Source: Streptomyces venezuelae (GTDB lineage: Bacteria > Actinomycetota > Actinomycetes > Streptomycetales > Streptomycetaceae). Taken from it: DNA of 64,000 nt. Shown here one piece after another: positions 51,809 through 62,353 of the stretch. Location: contig NZ_CP029192.1 in the NCBI RefSeq assembly GCF_008642315.1, positions 5,704,001 to 5,768,000 of the forward strand, read 5' to 3'. Numbering within the stretch: position 1 is the stretch's first letter; each line of letters begins with the position of its first letter. The notes below the pieces were generated by a model. The model did no database searches, was not told where the DNA came from, and saw nothing but the letters and a program-made list of their open reading frames with translations. Made by a program: the position numbers and the translations under genes.

Positions 51809-52963
51809 TCAGCTCGCGAAACCCAGCTCCCGGGCGATCAGCATGCGCTGCACCTCGCTCGTCCCCTCGCCGATCTCCAGGATCTTCGAGTCACGCCACA
51901 TGCGGGCCACCGGGTACTCGTTCATGAAGCCGTACCCCCCATGGATCTGCGTGGCCTCGCGGGCGTTGTCCACCGCGACCGTCGACGAGTAGAGCTTCGC
52001 GATCGCCGCCTGCTTCTTGAAGGGCTCGCCCGCGACCAGCCGCGACGCCGCGTCGTACCAGCCCACGCGCGCCATGTGCGCCCGTGTCTCCATGTCGGCG
52101 ATCTTGAACTGGATGGCTTGATTCGCACCGATCGGCCTGCCGAAGGCGTGCCGCTCCCGCGCGTACTTCACCGACTCGTCCACACACCCCTGGGCGAGAC
52201 CGGTGGCGAGCGCGGAGATCGCGATCCGGCCCTCGTCGAGGATGCGCAGGAACTGCGCGTACCCCCGGCCCTCCTCGCCGAGCAGGTTCGCCGCCGGGAC
52301 GCGGACGTCCGAGAAGGACAGCTCGCGGGTGTCCGAGGCGTTCCACCCCACCTTCGAGTAGGGCGCGGCGACCGTGAACCCGGGCGTCCCCGACGGCACG
52401 ATGATCGAGGAGATCAGCGGGCGCCCGTCGTCCTTGCGGCCGGTGACGGCGGTGACCGTGACCAGACCCGTGATGTCCGTGCCGGAGTTGGTGATGAAGC
52501 ACTTCGAGCCGTTGATCACCCACTCGTCGCCGTCGCGCACCGCCGTCGTGCGCGTCCCGCCCGCGTCGGATCCGCCGTCCGGCTCGGTGAGGCCGAACGC
52601 ACCGAGGGCCTCGCCCGCGCAGAGCCGCGGCAGCCACTCCCGCTTCTGCTCCTCGGTGCCGAAGAGGTGCAGCGGCATGGCGCCGAGGGAGACACCGGCC
52701 TCCAGGGTGATCGCCACGGACGAGTCGACGCGCGCGAGTTCCTCCAGGGCGATGCCGAGCGCGAAGTAGTCACCGCCCATCCCGCCGTACTCCTCCGGGA
52801 AGGGGAGGCCGAACAGGCCCATGCGGCCCATCTCGCGGACGATCTCGTACGGGAACTCGTGGCGCTCGTAGAAGTCGCCGATCTTGGGGGCGACGACGTC
52901 GTGCGCGAACGCCTCGACCGTGCGCCGCAGTTCCTCGTGCTCGGGGCTCAGACGGTGGTCCAT
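51809..52963 (-). CDS. acdH: Acyl-CoA dehydrogenase (isovaleryl/branched-chain type)
   Basis: FAD enzyme of 384 residues acting on short branched acyl-CoA from leucine, isoleucine or valine. Landmarks are FGLTEPDGGSDAGGTRTTA (FAD-binding loop), KCFITNSGTDITG, YARERHAFGRPIG and the terminal IHGGYGFMNEYPVARMWRD with EIGEGTSEVQRMLIAREL. It is the last gene of the operon, 6 bp after the lyase. In Streptomyces the orthologue is called AcdH. The substrate-length residues cannot be read with certainty. Confidence 0.9.
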   Translation of the reverse strand: MDHRLSPEHEELRRTVEAFAHDVVAPKIGDFYERHEFPYEIVREMGRMGLFGLPFPEEYGGMGGDYFALGIALEELARVDSSVAITLEAGVSLGAMPLHLFGTEEQKREWLPRLCAGEALGAFGLTEPDGGSDAGGTRTTAVRDGDEWVINGSKCFITNSGTDITGLVTVTAVTGRKDDGRPLISSIIVPSGTPGFTVAAPYSKVGWNASDTRELSFSDVRVPAANLLGEEGRGYAQFLRILDEGRIAISALATGLAQGCVDESVKYARERHAFGRPIGANQAIQFKIADMETRAHMARVGWYDAASRLVAGEPFKKQAAIAKLYSSTVAVDNAREATQIHGGYGFMNEYPVARMWRDSKILEIGEGTSEVQRMLIARELGFAS

Positions 52964-52969
52964 CGTTGT

Positions 52970-54016
52970 TCACTGCTCCTGTGGGGCGGCGGTCTGCGGG
53001 GAGACGGTCTGCTCTTCGTGGGAGCGGGCCGTCAGGGCACGAACGGTGCGGGACGGGCTGGGTCGGCCCAACTGGTCGGCCATCCAGGCGCTGGTGGCGC
53101 TGAGACGGACGAGGTCGACCCCGGTGTCGATGCCGAGGCCGTGGAGCATCCACACGAGGTCTTCGGTGGCGAGGTTGCCGGTGGCGCTCTTCGCGTACGG
53201 ACAGCCGCCGAGGCCGCCCGCCGACGCGTCCACCGTCGTCACACCGTGCTGGAGGGCGGCGAGGGTGTTGGTGAGCGCCTGGCCGTACGTGTCGTGGAAG
53301 TGGACGCCGATGCGCTCGGTCGGCACCTGCACCGCGTTGAGCGCGGCGAGCATCGCCGAGACGTGGCCCGGTGTGGCCACGCCGATCGTGTCGCCGAGGC
53401 TCAGCTCGTCGCAGCCCATGTCGAGCAGCGCGCGGCAGACGCGGACGACCTTGGAGATCGGCACGGCGCCCTCCCAGGGGTCGCCGAAGCACATCGACAG
53501 ATAGCCGCGCACATGGACGCCCTGCTCGCGCGCGCGGGCGACCACCGGCGCGAACATCGCGAGGGCCTCGTCCACCGTGCGGTTCAGGTTGGCCCGGGCG
53601 AACGACTCGGTGGCGCTCGCGAAGACGCCGACGCGGTGCGCGCCGAGGGCGAGGGCGCGGTCGAGGCCGCGTTCGTTCGGCACGAGGACCGGCAGGTGGA
53701 CGCCCTGGAGGTCGCCGAGGAGCGGGAAGAGGTCCTCGGCGTCGGCCAGTTGGGGCACCCACTTGGGGTGCACGAAGCTGGTCGCCTCGACGGTGGTGAG
53801 GCCCGCGTCGGCGAGGCGGTGGATGAACTCCGCCTTGATCTCGGTGGGGACGACCGTCTTCTCGTTCTGCAGGCCGTCGCGGGCGCCCACTTCGTGGATG
53901 CGGACGCGGGTGGGCAGGCCGCGGGTCGGCACGACCATGGGGAGCGGTGCGGACGCCAGTTCCAGCGGCTCGTCCCCCGCGGTGCCGGGTGCGGCCTTCG
54001 GCTCGGTGCTGGTCAT
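52970..54016 (-). CDS. Hydroxymethylglutaryl-CoA lyase
   Basis: Last enzyme of leucine breakdown, splitting HMG-CoA to acetyl-CoA and acetoacetate, 348 residues. A 35-residue disordered leader precedes the HMGL-like barrel. Signature segments are [20 protein letters not shown] (catalytic Arg-Asp), [34 protein letters not shown] (metal His pair) and the catalytic loop Cys in [15 protein letters not shown]. Its start overlaps the biotin carboxylase stop by ATGA. Confidence 0.93.
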   Translation of the reverse strand: MTSTEPKAAPGTAGDEPLELASAPLPMVVPTRGLPTRVRIHEVGARDGLQNEKTVVPTEIKAEFIHRLADAGLTTVEATSFVHPKWVPQLADAEDLFPLLGDLQGVHLPVLVPNERGLDRALALGAHRVGVFASATESFARANLNRTVDEALAMFAPVVARAREQGVHVRGYLSMCFGDPWEGAVPISKVVRVCRALLDMGCDELSLGDTIGVATPGHVSAMLAALNAVQVPTERIGVHFHDTYGQALTNTLAALQHGVTTVDASAGGLGGCPYAKSATGNLATEDLVWMLHGLGIDTGVDLVRLSATSAWMADQLGRPSPSRTVRALTARSHEEQTVSPQTAAPQEQ

Positions 54017-55965
54017 TCCTGCTCCTCCTCGGGGGTGACGACGGCGAGGACCTGGTCCATGGCGACGGTCGTGCCCGGGGTGACGTCGAGCTCGGTGACG
54101 GTGCCGGCGTGCGGGGCGGAGATGACGTGCTCCATCTTCATCGCCTCGACGACCAGCAGGCTCTGGCCCGCGGCCACCGTGTCGCCGGGGGAGACCTTCA
54201 CGACGGTGACGGTGCCGGGCATGGGGGCGGTGAGCGCGTCCGCCCCGGCGTGCGCGGCGCCGGTGAGGGAGGCGGCGACGGGGTCGTGGTCCTGCACGTG
54301 CCAGGCGTCGCCGTCCCGGCCCAGCCAGTCGCCCGCGCGGCGGAAGGTGTGCAGGGTGCCGTCGACGGTGACGCGCACGCGGTCGGCGGTGACGGTGCGG
54401 CCGGTGCCGCGCAGGCGGTGAGTGACGGGGTCGAGTCCCGCGGCCTTGAGCCAGTGCGTCACGGGTGCCGGGGTGCCGCCGAGCCGCCAGCCGCTCGGCA
54501 CGGAGAACGGGTCGGTCCAGCCGTCGGCGCCTGCGGACGTGGGCTTGAGGGCGTCCTCGCGGACCGCGGCCGCCGCCTCGTACACCTCGTCGGGCACGCC
54601 GTCCGGGACGAGACCGACCGCCTCGCGCTCCACCAGGCCGGTGTCCAGCTCGCCCGCGACGACCGCTGGGTGCGCGAGGAGGCGGCGCAGGAAGCCCGCG
54701 TTCGTCGGCACGCCGAGGGTGACCGTGTCGGCGAGGGCGGCCCGCAGCTTGCGCAGGGCCGTCGCGCGGTCCGGGCCGTACGCGATGACCTTCGACAGCA
54801 TCGGGTCGTAGAGACTGCCGACCTCCGTGCCCTCGCTCAGGCCGGAGTCGGTGCGCACGCCGTCACCCTGCGGCTCGTGCAGCGCGAGGACCGTGCCGCC
54901 GGAGGGCAGGAAGCCGCGCGAGGGGTCCTCGGCGCAGACGCGGGCCTCCACCGCGTGCCCGGTGAGGGTGATGTCGTCCTGGCCGAACGGCAGCGGCTCG
55001 CCCGCCGCCACGCGCAGCTGCCACTCCACCAGGTCGAGACCGGTGATGAGCTCCGTGACGGGGTGCTCCACCTGGAGGCGGGTGTTCATCTCCATGAAGT
55101 AGTACGACGACGGGTCGCCGCCGGGGACGATGAACTCGACCGTGCCCGCGCCCGCGTACCCGCACGAGCGGGCCGCCTGGACCGCGGCCTCGCCCATCGC
55201 CGCGCGCGTGGCCTCGTCGAGGAGGACGCTCGGCGCCTCCTCGATGATCTTCTGGTGGCGGCGCTGGAGCGAACACTCGCGCTCGCCGAGGTGCACCACG
55301 TTGCCGTGGCCGTCCGCGAGGACCTGGATCTCGATGTGCCGGGGGCGGTCGACCCACCGCTCCACGAGCAGCGTGTCGTCGCCGAAGGAGGCGCGGGCCT
55401 CACGACGGGCCGCCGCGATCTCGTCGGCGATGAGCGCCTCGTCACGGACCAGGCGCATGCCCTTGCCGCCGCCGCCCGCGCTCGGCTTGAGCAGCACCGG
55501 CGTACCGATCTCGCGCGCCGCGTCGGCCAGTTGGGCATCCGTCAGGCCGCTGCCCGAGGAGCCGGGAACGACCGGCACACCGGCCGCCTCGACGGTCGCC
55601 TTGGCGCGGATCTTGTCTCCCATGAGGGAGATGGCCCCGGCGGGCGGGCCGATGAAGGTCAGGCCCGCGTCGGCGCAGGCCTGCGCGAACTCCGCGTTCT
55701 CCGCCAGGAATCCGTACCCCGGATGGACCGCCTGGGCGCCGGACCTCGCCGCCGCCTCCAGGATGCGGTCCACGCGCAGATAGCTCTCAGTGGCGGCCGC
55801 GGGGCCGATCCGCACCGCCGTGTCGGCCTCGCGCACGTGCCGTGCGTCCGCGTCCGCGTCGCTGAAGACGGCGACCGAACGGACGCCCATCTCCCGCAGC
55901 GTACGGATGACGCGGACCGCGATCTCGCCCCGGTTGGCGACCAGAACCGTGTCGAACATCGTCAT
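54013..55965 (-). CDS. Methylcrotonyl-/acyl-CoA carboxylase alpha subunit (biotin carboxylase + BCCP)
   Basis: A 650-residue biotin-dependent subunit. Biotin carboxylase occupies about residues 1-450 ([62 protein letters not shown]). A BT-like linker follows, and the C-terminal biotinyl domain has the biotin-accepting Lys in [11 protein letters not shown]. It partners the carboxyltransferase 7 bp upstream. Context with HMG-CoA lyase and acyl-CoA dehydrogenase points to 3-methylcrotonyl-CoA, though some actinomycete enzymes are broader. The start at 55965 follows GAGGAA. Confidence 0.9.
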   Translation of the reverse strand: MTMFDTVLVANRGEIAVRVIRTLREMGVRSVAVFSDADADARHVREADTAVRIGPAAATESYLRVDRILEAAARSGAQAVHPGYGFLAENAEFAQACADAGLTFIGPPAGAISLMGDKIRAKATVEAAGVPVVPGSSGSGLTDAQLADAAREIGTPVLLKPSAGGGGKGMRLVRDEALIADEIAAARREARASFGDDTLLVERWVDRPRHIEIQVLADGHGNVVHLGERECSLQRRHQKIIEEAPSVLLDEATRAAMGEAAVQAARSCGYAGAGTVEFIVPGGDPSSYYFMEMNTRLQVEHPVTELITGLDLVEWQLRVAAGEPLPFGQDDITLTGHAVEARVCAEDPSRGFLPSGGTVLALHEPQGDGVRTDSGLSEGTEVGSLYDPMLSKVIAYGPDRATALRKLRAALADTVTLGVPTNAGFLRRLLAHPAVVAGELDTGLVEREAVGLVPDGVPDEVYEAAAAVREDALKPTSAGADGWTDPFSVPSGWRLGGTPAPVTHWLKAAGLDPVTHRLRGTGRTVTADRVRVTVDGTLHTFRRAGDWLGRDGDAWHVQDHDPVAASLTGAAHAGADALTAPMPGTVTVVKVSPGDTVAAGQSLLVVEAMKMEHVISAPHAGTVTELDVTPGTTVAMDQVLAVVTPEEEQE

Positions 55966-55972
55966 TCGTTCC

Positions 55973-57604
<1,632 letters not shown>

Positions 57605-57623
57605 CAGTCGAGCCCCCTTGCTC

Positions 57624-57669
57624 GGTTAATGACCGTTAACGGTTTCCTTTAGGTTAACGAGCGCTAACC
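57624..57669. promoter_or_regulatory. Two TetR-type operators between carboxylase operon and its regulator
   Basis: Two 18-bp imperfect palindromes, GGTTAATGACCGTTAACG (57624-57641) and GGTTAACGAGCGCTAACC (57652-57669), with centres 28 bp apart. They lie in the divergent promoter region, so the adjacent TetR protein is likely to control both its own gene and the operon. Confidence 0.8.
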
Positions 57670-57690
57670 GGCCTGTCTAGAATCAATTCC

Positions 57691-58281
57691 ATGGCCACGA
57701 GAACCGACGCCCCCACCCGGCGCGAGCAGATCCTCAAGGAGGCCGCCCGGCTCTTCGCCGAGCGTGGCTTCCACGGAGTCGGAGTCGACGAGATAGGAGC
57801 CGCCGTCGGCATCAGCGGGCCCGGTCTCTACCGGCACTTCGCGGGCAAGGACGCGATGCTCGCCGAGCTGCTCGTCGGCATCAGCGGGCAGCTCCTCACG
57901 GGCGGCAAGCACTGCGTGGCCGACGTGGGCGGCTCGCCCGAGCGGGTGCTCGACGCACTCATCCAGGGCCACATCGACTTCGCGCTCGACGACCGCTCCC
58001 TGATCACCCTGCACGACCGCGAGCTCGACCGCCTGCGGGACAGCGACCGCAAGCTGGTCCGCCAGCTCCAGCGGCAGTACGTGGAGATCTGGGTCGACAT
58101 CGTCCGCAAGGTCTACCCGGACCTCGCCGAGAACGCGGCGCGCGTGGCCGTGCACGCGGTCTTCGGGCTGCTGAACTCCACGCCGCACCTGAGCCGCCGC
58201 GACGCGCTGCCCAGCCGGGCGGCCATGGCGGAACTCCTGCACCGCCTGGCCCGGGGGGCCTTCGAGGCCGCCGCCGAGTGA
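57691..58281 (+). CDS. TetR-family regulator of acyl-CoA catabolism
   Basis: DNA-binding repressor of 196 residues. The N-terminal HTH (about residues 10-55) is REQILKEAARLFAERGFHG, IGAAVGISGPGLYRHFAGKDAML. The rest is a helical ligand-binding domain. It is read divergently from the carboxylase operon, with two palindromes matching the expected operator size. The effector may be an acyl-CoA intermediate such as methylcrotonyl- or isovaleryl-CoA. Start ATG 57691. Confidence 0.9.
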   Translation: MATRTDAPTRREQILKEAARLFAERGFHGVGVDEIGAAVGISGPGLYRHFAGKDAMLAELLVGISGQLLTGGKHCVADVGGSPERVLDALIQGHIDFALDDRSLITLHDRELDRLRDSDRKLVRQLQRQYVEIWVDIVRKVYPDLAENAARVAVHAVFGLLNSTPHLSRRDALPSRAAMAELLHRLARGAFEAAAE

Positions 58282-58330
58282 CACGCATCTCTGGACGCTC
58301 TGGTGACTGCCGGGTAACCTTGCTCTGAGC

Positions 58331-58338
58331 AAGCGCTT
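58331..58338. promoter_or_regulatory. AAGCGCTT palindrome before acyl-CoA dehydrogenase 2
   Basis: Perfect palindrome AAGCGCTT inside gagcaagcgcttagtc, 38-45 bp upstream of the GTG start at 58376. This is typical of operators found before fatty-acid or acyl-CoA genes in actinomycetes, probably bound by a TetR-family protein. Confidence 0.55.
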
Positions 58339-58375
58339 AGTCGACGTAGGCAGATGCAGGCAGAGGGAGTTCTCC

Positions 58376-59533
58376 GTGCGCCGTACCGTTTTCAATGAGG
58401 ACCACGAGGCGTTCCGGGAGACCCTGCGCGCCTTCATCGAGGCCGAGGTCGTCCCCGTCCACGACGAGTGGTTCGCCGCCGGTCAGGTGCCGCGCGAGTT
58501 CTACTACAAGCTCGCCGAGCTGGGCCTCTTCGGCATCAACGTCCCCGAGGAGTTCGGCGGCGCCGGCCTGGACACCCACAAGTTCGAGGCCATCCAGTAC
58601 GAGGAGACGGCCCGCGCGGGCGTCACCTTCGGCGGCTCCGGCGTGCACGTGCTGCTGGCCCTGCCCTACATCAAGGCGCTCGCCACCGACGAGCAGAAGA
58701 AGCGCTACCTGGAGAAGTTCGTCTCCGCCGAGGAGATGTGGGCCCTCGCGATGACCGAGCCGGGCACCGGCTCCGACCTCGCGGGCATGAAGAGCACGGC
58801 CAAGCTCTCCGAGGACGGCACCCACTACGTCCTCAACGGCTCCAAGACCTTCATCACCGGCGGCGTCCACGCCGACCGCGTGATCGTCTGCGCCCGCACC
58901 TCCGCCCCCACCGCCGAGGACCGCCGGTACGGCATCTCGCTCTTCGCCGTCGACACCAAGTCCGAGGGCTACTCCATCGGCCGCAAGCTGGACAAGCTCG
59001 GCCTGAAGACCTCCGACACCGCCGAGCTCGCGTTCGTCGACGTCAAGGTGCCCGTCGAGGACCTCCTCGGCGAGGAGAACAAGGGCTTCTACTACCTCGG
59101 CAGCAACCTGCCCTCCGAGCGCTGGGGCATCGCCTACGGAGCGTACGCACAGGCCAAGGCCGCCGTCCGGTTCGCCAAGGAGTACGTCCAGGACCGCACG
59201 GTCTTCGGCAAGACCGTCGCCTCCTTCCAGAACACCAAGTTCGAACTGGCCGCCTGCCAGGCCGAGGTGGACGCCGCCGAGGCCGTCGCCGACCGCGCCC
59301 TCGAAGCCCTGGACGCGGGCGAGCTCACGGCCGCCGAGGCCGCGTCCGCGAAGCTGTTCAACACCGAGGTCGCGCACCGCGTCATCGACAAGTGCCTCCA
59401 GCTGCACGGCGGCTACGGCTTCATGAACGAGTACCCCATCGCCCGCCTGTACGCGGACAACCGCGTCAACCGCATCTACGGCGGCACCAGCGAGGTCATG
59501 AAGATGATCATCGCGAAGAACATGGGCCTGTAA
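58376..59533 (+). CDS. Acyl-CoA dehydrogenase 2
   Basis: FAD enzyme of 385 residues, paralogous to the one at 51809 but clearly distinct. Signatures are ALAMTEPGTGSDLAGMKST, SKTFITGGVHADRV, EYVQDRTVFGKTVASFQ and QLHGGYGFMNEYPIARLYADNRVNRIYGGTSE. The GTG at 58376 follows agaggga. It is followed 37 bp later by a thioesterase, so the pair probably forms one unit for acyl-CoA turnover. Chain-length preference unknown. Confidence 0.9.
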   Translation: MRRTVFNEDHEAFRETLRAFIEAEVVPVHDEWFAAGQVPREFYYKLAELGLFGINVPEEFGGAGLDTHKFEAIQYEETARAGVTFGGSGVHVLLALPYIKALATDEQKKRYLEKFVSAEEMWALAMTEPGTGSDLAGMKSTAKLSEDGTHYVLNGSKTFITGGVHADRVIVCARTSAPTAEDRRYGISLFAVDTKSEGYSIGRKLDKLGLKTSDTAELAFVDVKVPVEDLLGEENKGFYYLGSNLPSERWGIAYGAYAQAKAAVRFAKEYVQDRTVFGKTVASFQNTKFELAACQAEVDAAEAVADRALEALDAGELTAAEAASAKLFNTEVAHRVIDKCLQLHGGYGFMNEYPIARLYADNRVNRIYGGTSEVMKMIIAKNMGL

Positions 59534-59570
59534 GCCCGGTCCGCGAAGACAGCCCTGTAGAACTGCGTTC

Positions 59571-60431
59571 ATGAACCAGGCACTTGAGGGCCTCCTCGAT
59601 CTGCTCGACCTGGAGCAGATCGAGGAGGACATCTTCCGGGGCGTGAGCCGCCCGTCCATCGTGCCCCGCGTCTTCGGCGGGCAGGTCGCCGCGCAGGCAC
59701 TGGTCGCCGCCGGACGCACCGTCCCCGACGACCGCCCCGCCCACTCCCTGCACGCGTACTTCCTGCGTGCCGGGGACCCCGGCGCGCCCATCGTGTATAC
59801 GGTCGACCGGATCCGGGACGGCCGTTCCTTCACCACGCGCCGCGTCGTCGCCGTCCAGCACGGGCACCCGATCTTCCACCTCTCCGCGTCCTTCCAGACG
59901 TACGAGGAAGGCCTGGAGCACCAGACCGGCATGCCGGAAGCGCCCGACCCGGAGACGCTGCCCACCGCCGCCGAGATGCTCCCGCGCCACCTGCCCGCGC
60001 ACGTCGCCGAACGGCTCGTGGAGGCGCGCGCCGCCGTCGACCTGCGCTACGCGGACGTACCGCCGTGGGGCACCGTCGGACAGCCCCGCGAACCGCGCTC
60101 CCAGGTGTGGTTCCGCGCCAACGGCAAGCTGGCCGACGACTCCCTGCTGCACGTCTGCCTCGCCACGTACGTCTCCGACATGACGCTCCTCGACTCGGTG
60201 CTGCTCGCGCACGGCAGGGGCGGCTGGGCCGTCGGCGACGTGGTCGGCGCCTCGCTCGACCACGCCATGTGGTTCCACCGGCCCTTCCGCGCGGACGAAT
60301 GGCTCCTCTACGACCAGGAGTCGCCGTCGTCCTCCGGCGGGCGCGGGCTCGGCCAGGCGCGGATCTGGACGCAGGACGGGCGGCTCGCGGTCACGGTCAT
60401 CCAGGAGGGTGTCGTCCGGGTCCCGCGATGA
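59571..60431 (+). CDS. tesB: Acyl-CoA thioesterase II (TesB family)
   Basis: Cytoplasmic double-hotdog thioesterase of 286 residues hydrolysing acyl-CoA. Both hotdogs show family signatures: RVFGGQVAAQALVAAGRTV and HSLHAYFLRAGDPGAPIVYTV in the first; SLDHAMWFHRPFRADEWLLYD, SGGRGLGQARIWTQDG in the second, which hold the Asp-Ser/Thr-Gln catalytic trio. The length is normal. The start at 59571 has no strong site, and translation may depend on the upstream dehydrogenase. Confidence 0.93.
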   Translation: MNQALEGLLDLLDLEQIEEDIFRGVSRPSIVPRVFGGQVAAQALVAAGRTVPDDRPAHSLHAYFLRAGDPGAPIVYTVDRIRDGRSFTTRRVVAVQHGHPIFHLSASFQTYEEGLEHQTGMPEAPDPETLPTAAEMLPRHLPAHVAERLVEARAAVDLRYADVPPWGTVGQPREPRSQVWFRANGKLADDSLLHVCLATYVSDMTLLDSVLLAHGRGGWAVGDVVGASLDHAMWFHRPFRADEWLLYDQESPSSSGGRGLGQARIWTQDGRLAVTVIQEGVVRVPR

Positions 60432-60492
60432 GGCCGGGGCCGGTGCGGTCCGGAGTTCGCGTCTGCCGCTGATCGGACATACCGTCCGATAC

Positions 60493-61464
60493 ATGAGTGA
60501 GCAACCCTCCGAGGCGGGCGGCGAGAGCACGTTCACCGTCATCGTCGCCGCCGTCGCCAACCTCGGGATCGCGTTGGCCAAGGCCGTCGCGGGCATCATC
60601 AGCGGCTCAAGCGCCATGCTCTCCGAAGCGGCGCACTCCGTCGCCGACACCGTCACCGAGCTGATGCTGCTCGTCTCCCTGAAGGCGAGCGACAAGCCCG
60701 CCGACGAGGAGCACCCCCTCGGCTACGGCGGCGCCCGCTACATCTGGGCGCTCCTCGCCTCCGTCGCCACGTTCGTCGGCGGCGGCGTCTTCGCCGTCTA
60801 CGACGGCATCCACACCCTCACCCACGGCGAGGACCCCGGCGACCCCCTCATCTCGTACGTCGTGCTCGGCATCGCCTTCCTCCTGGAGGGCTACTCGCTG
60901 CGCACCGGACTCAAGCAGGCGCGCGGCGAGGCCGACCGCTTCGGAGTCCGCATCAAGCGCTATCTGCGCCACACCCCCGACACCGCGGTCAAGGCGGTCG
61001 TGATGGAGGACTCCGCCGCACTCGTCGGCCTCGTGCTCGCCGCGGCCGGGCTCCTCGGCGGGCAGCTCACCGGGTCCGGCGTGTGGGACGGCATCGCCTC
61101 GCTCTGCATCGGCGTGCTCCTCGTGTACGTCGCCTGGGTCCTCGGACACGCCAACTCCGAGCTCCTCATCGGGCGTCCGCTGCCGCCCGACATGCGGGCG
61201 GCGGTCCGCGCCGAACTCCTCGCCGACCCGCACGTGGTGGACGTACTGGAGCTGACCACGCTCCTCCAGGGCCCCAAGGAGGCGCTGGTCGCCGCGAAGG
61301 TCGACTTCCGGGACATGTCGAGCGCGGCGGACATCGAGCGGGCCTGCGACCGGATGGCGCTCCGCGTCCAGGAACGTTTCCCCGCGGTCCGCAGGGTCTA
61401 CCTGGACCCGACGCCGGGGCCCGCTCAGGAGCCGGGCGTCAGCCCCGCCGCGTCGAGCAGGTAG
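60493..61464 (+). CDS. Cation diffusion facilitator (CDF) family metal efflux protein
   Basis: Inner-membrane metal exporter of 323 residues. Transmembrane helices are visible at TVIVAAVANLGIALAKAVAG, ISGSSAMLSEAAHSVADTVTE (with the metal HxxxD motif), YIWALLASVATFVGGGVFA, a fourth near LISYVVLGIAFLLEGYSL, and two more around 175-225. The second metal site helix has VVMEDSAALVGLVL (ED rather than the usual HxxxD). A C-terminal cytoplasmic domain follows. Its last codons overlap the convergent next gene by 40 bp. The metal (Zn, Fe or Mn) cannot be decided. Confidence 0.88.
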   Translation: MSEQPSEAGGESTFTVIVAAVANLGIALAKAVAGIISGSSAMLSEAAHSVADTVTELMLLVSLKASDKPADEEHPLGYGGARYIWALLASVATFVGGGVFAVYDGIHTLTHGEDPGDPLISYVVLGIAFLLEGYSLRTGLKQARGEADRFGVRIKRYLRHTPDTAVKAVVMEDSAALVGLVLAAAGLLGGQLTGSGVWDGIASLCIGVLLVYVAWVLGHANSELLIGRPLPPDMRAAVRAELLADPHVVDVLELTTLLQGPKEALVAAKVDFRDMSSAADIERACDRMALRVQERFPAVRRVYLDPTPGPAQEPGVSPAASSR

Positions 61465-62222
61465 GCCGTCATCGGGTCGTAGTGGCGCGGGCTCGTCACG
61501 TGGTCGTCGAGCGGCACGGTCACCTGGACGGTGCCCTCGGCCTCGCCGATGAACAGTGCCGGGTCGTTGCAGTCCGCGTAACCGACGGAGTCCAGGCCGC
61601 GCTGGCCCGCGCGGCCCGCCCAGCCGTGGTCGGCGACGACGAGGTCGGGCTGCGGCCGGCCCTCGCGCTCCAGGCCGTCCAGGATCGCGTTCATCGGCTC
61701 CGGCGAGTGCGTGTGCCACAGCGTCGCGCCGCGCTCCAGCATCGCCACGTCCGCGAACTGGAAGACCATGCCCTCGTCGGCCGTCAGGCCCTCGGGGATC
61801 ACGACGATCTCGCAGCCCGCCGCGCGCAGGGCGGCGGCCGTCGCGCGGTGCACGTCGAGCAGGCCTCCGGGGTGGCCCGTCGCGAACAGCACGCTCTCCT
61901 TGCCTGCGGCCGCCTTCCGCAGGCGTGCGGCCATCCGCTCCAGGGCGTCGACCGTCAGCTCCGGGTCGATCGTGTCCTGGCCGTACCGGTGCTCCGGGTC
62001 GTCGATGACGCCGCAGCGCTCCGCCATCACCGCGAGGACGTCCTGCTCGTCCGTCCAGCGGTCGCCGAGCTCAAGACCGAGCCAGTAGTGGCGGTCGCCG
62101 TTCGCGAGCTTCCTGTAGTGGCTGAGGTTGTTGTCGCGGGGTGTGGCCACGTCGCCCGCGATGCGGGTGCGGACGAGGTGATCGACGAGCGCGGCGCGGC
62201 TGGGTATCGGCATGTCTCCCAT
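61425..62222 (-). CDS. Actinobacterial phosphatase-like protein
   Basis: About 265 residues. It is of a conserved Streptomyces type usually annotated as a phosphatase. Characteristic segments are RDNNLSHYRKLANGDRHYWLGLELGD, VLFATGHPGGLLDVHRATAAAL, and GATLWHTHSPEPMNAI with VVADHGWAGRAGQRG, whose His and Asp residues could bind a metal. The ATG at 62222 begins MGDMPIPS; the second ATG at 62213 is also possible. The 3' end overlaps the cation-transporter gene. Reaction not established. Confidence 0.7.
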   Translation of the reverse strand: MGDMPIPSRAALVDHLVRTRIAGDVATPRDNNLSHYRKLANGDRHYWLGLELGDRWTDEQDVLAVMAERCGVIDDPEHRYGQDTIDPELTVDALERMAARLRKAAAGKESVLFATGHPGGLLDVHRATAAALRAAGCEIVVIPEGLTADEGMVFQFADVAMLERGATLWHTHSPEPMNAILDGLEREGRPQPDLVVADHGWAGRAGQRGLDSVGYADCNDPALFIGEAEGTVQVTVPLDDHVTSPRHYDPMTAYLLDAAGLTPGS

Positions 62223-62309
62223 TCTGCGGGACGAGTGCGGGACGAGTGCTCTGCGCAGGGGGGCGGGTTTGCTCAGCCTGCGGCTGCGGCTGCGGTGCGG
62301 GTCTGTGGG

Positions 62310-62338
62310 GGCTGGTCGCGCAGTTCCCCGCGCTCCTT
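62310..62338 (-). repeat. Third copy of the dispersed Streptomyces repeat
   Basis: Core ggtcgcgcagttccccgcgc, same as the arms at 12855-12962, placed between two minus-strand genes just after the PucR gene. It is preceded by a ctgcgg triple repeat (62278-62295). Confidence 0.8.
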
Positions 62339-62353
62339 TGTCCGTACCTGCTC

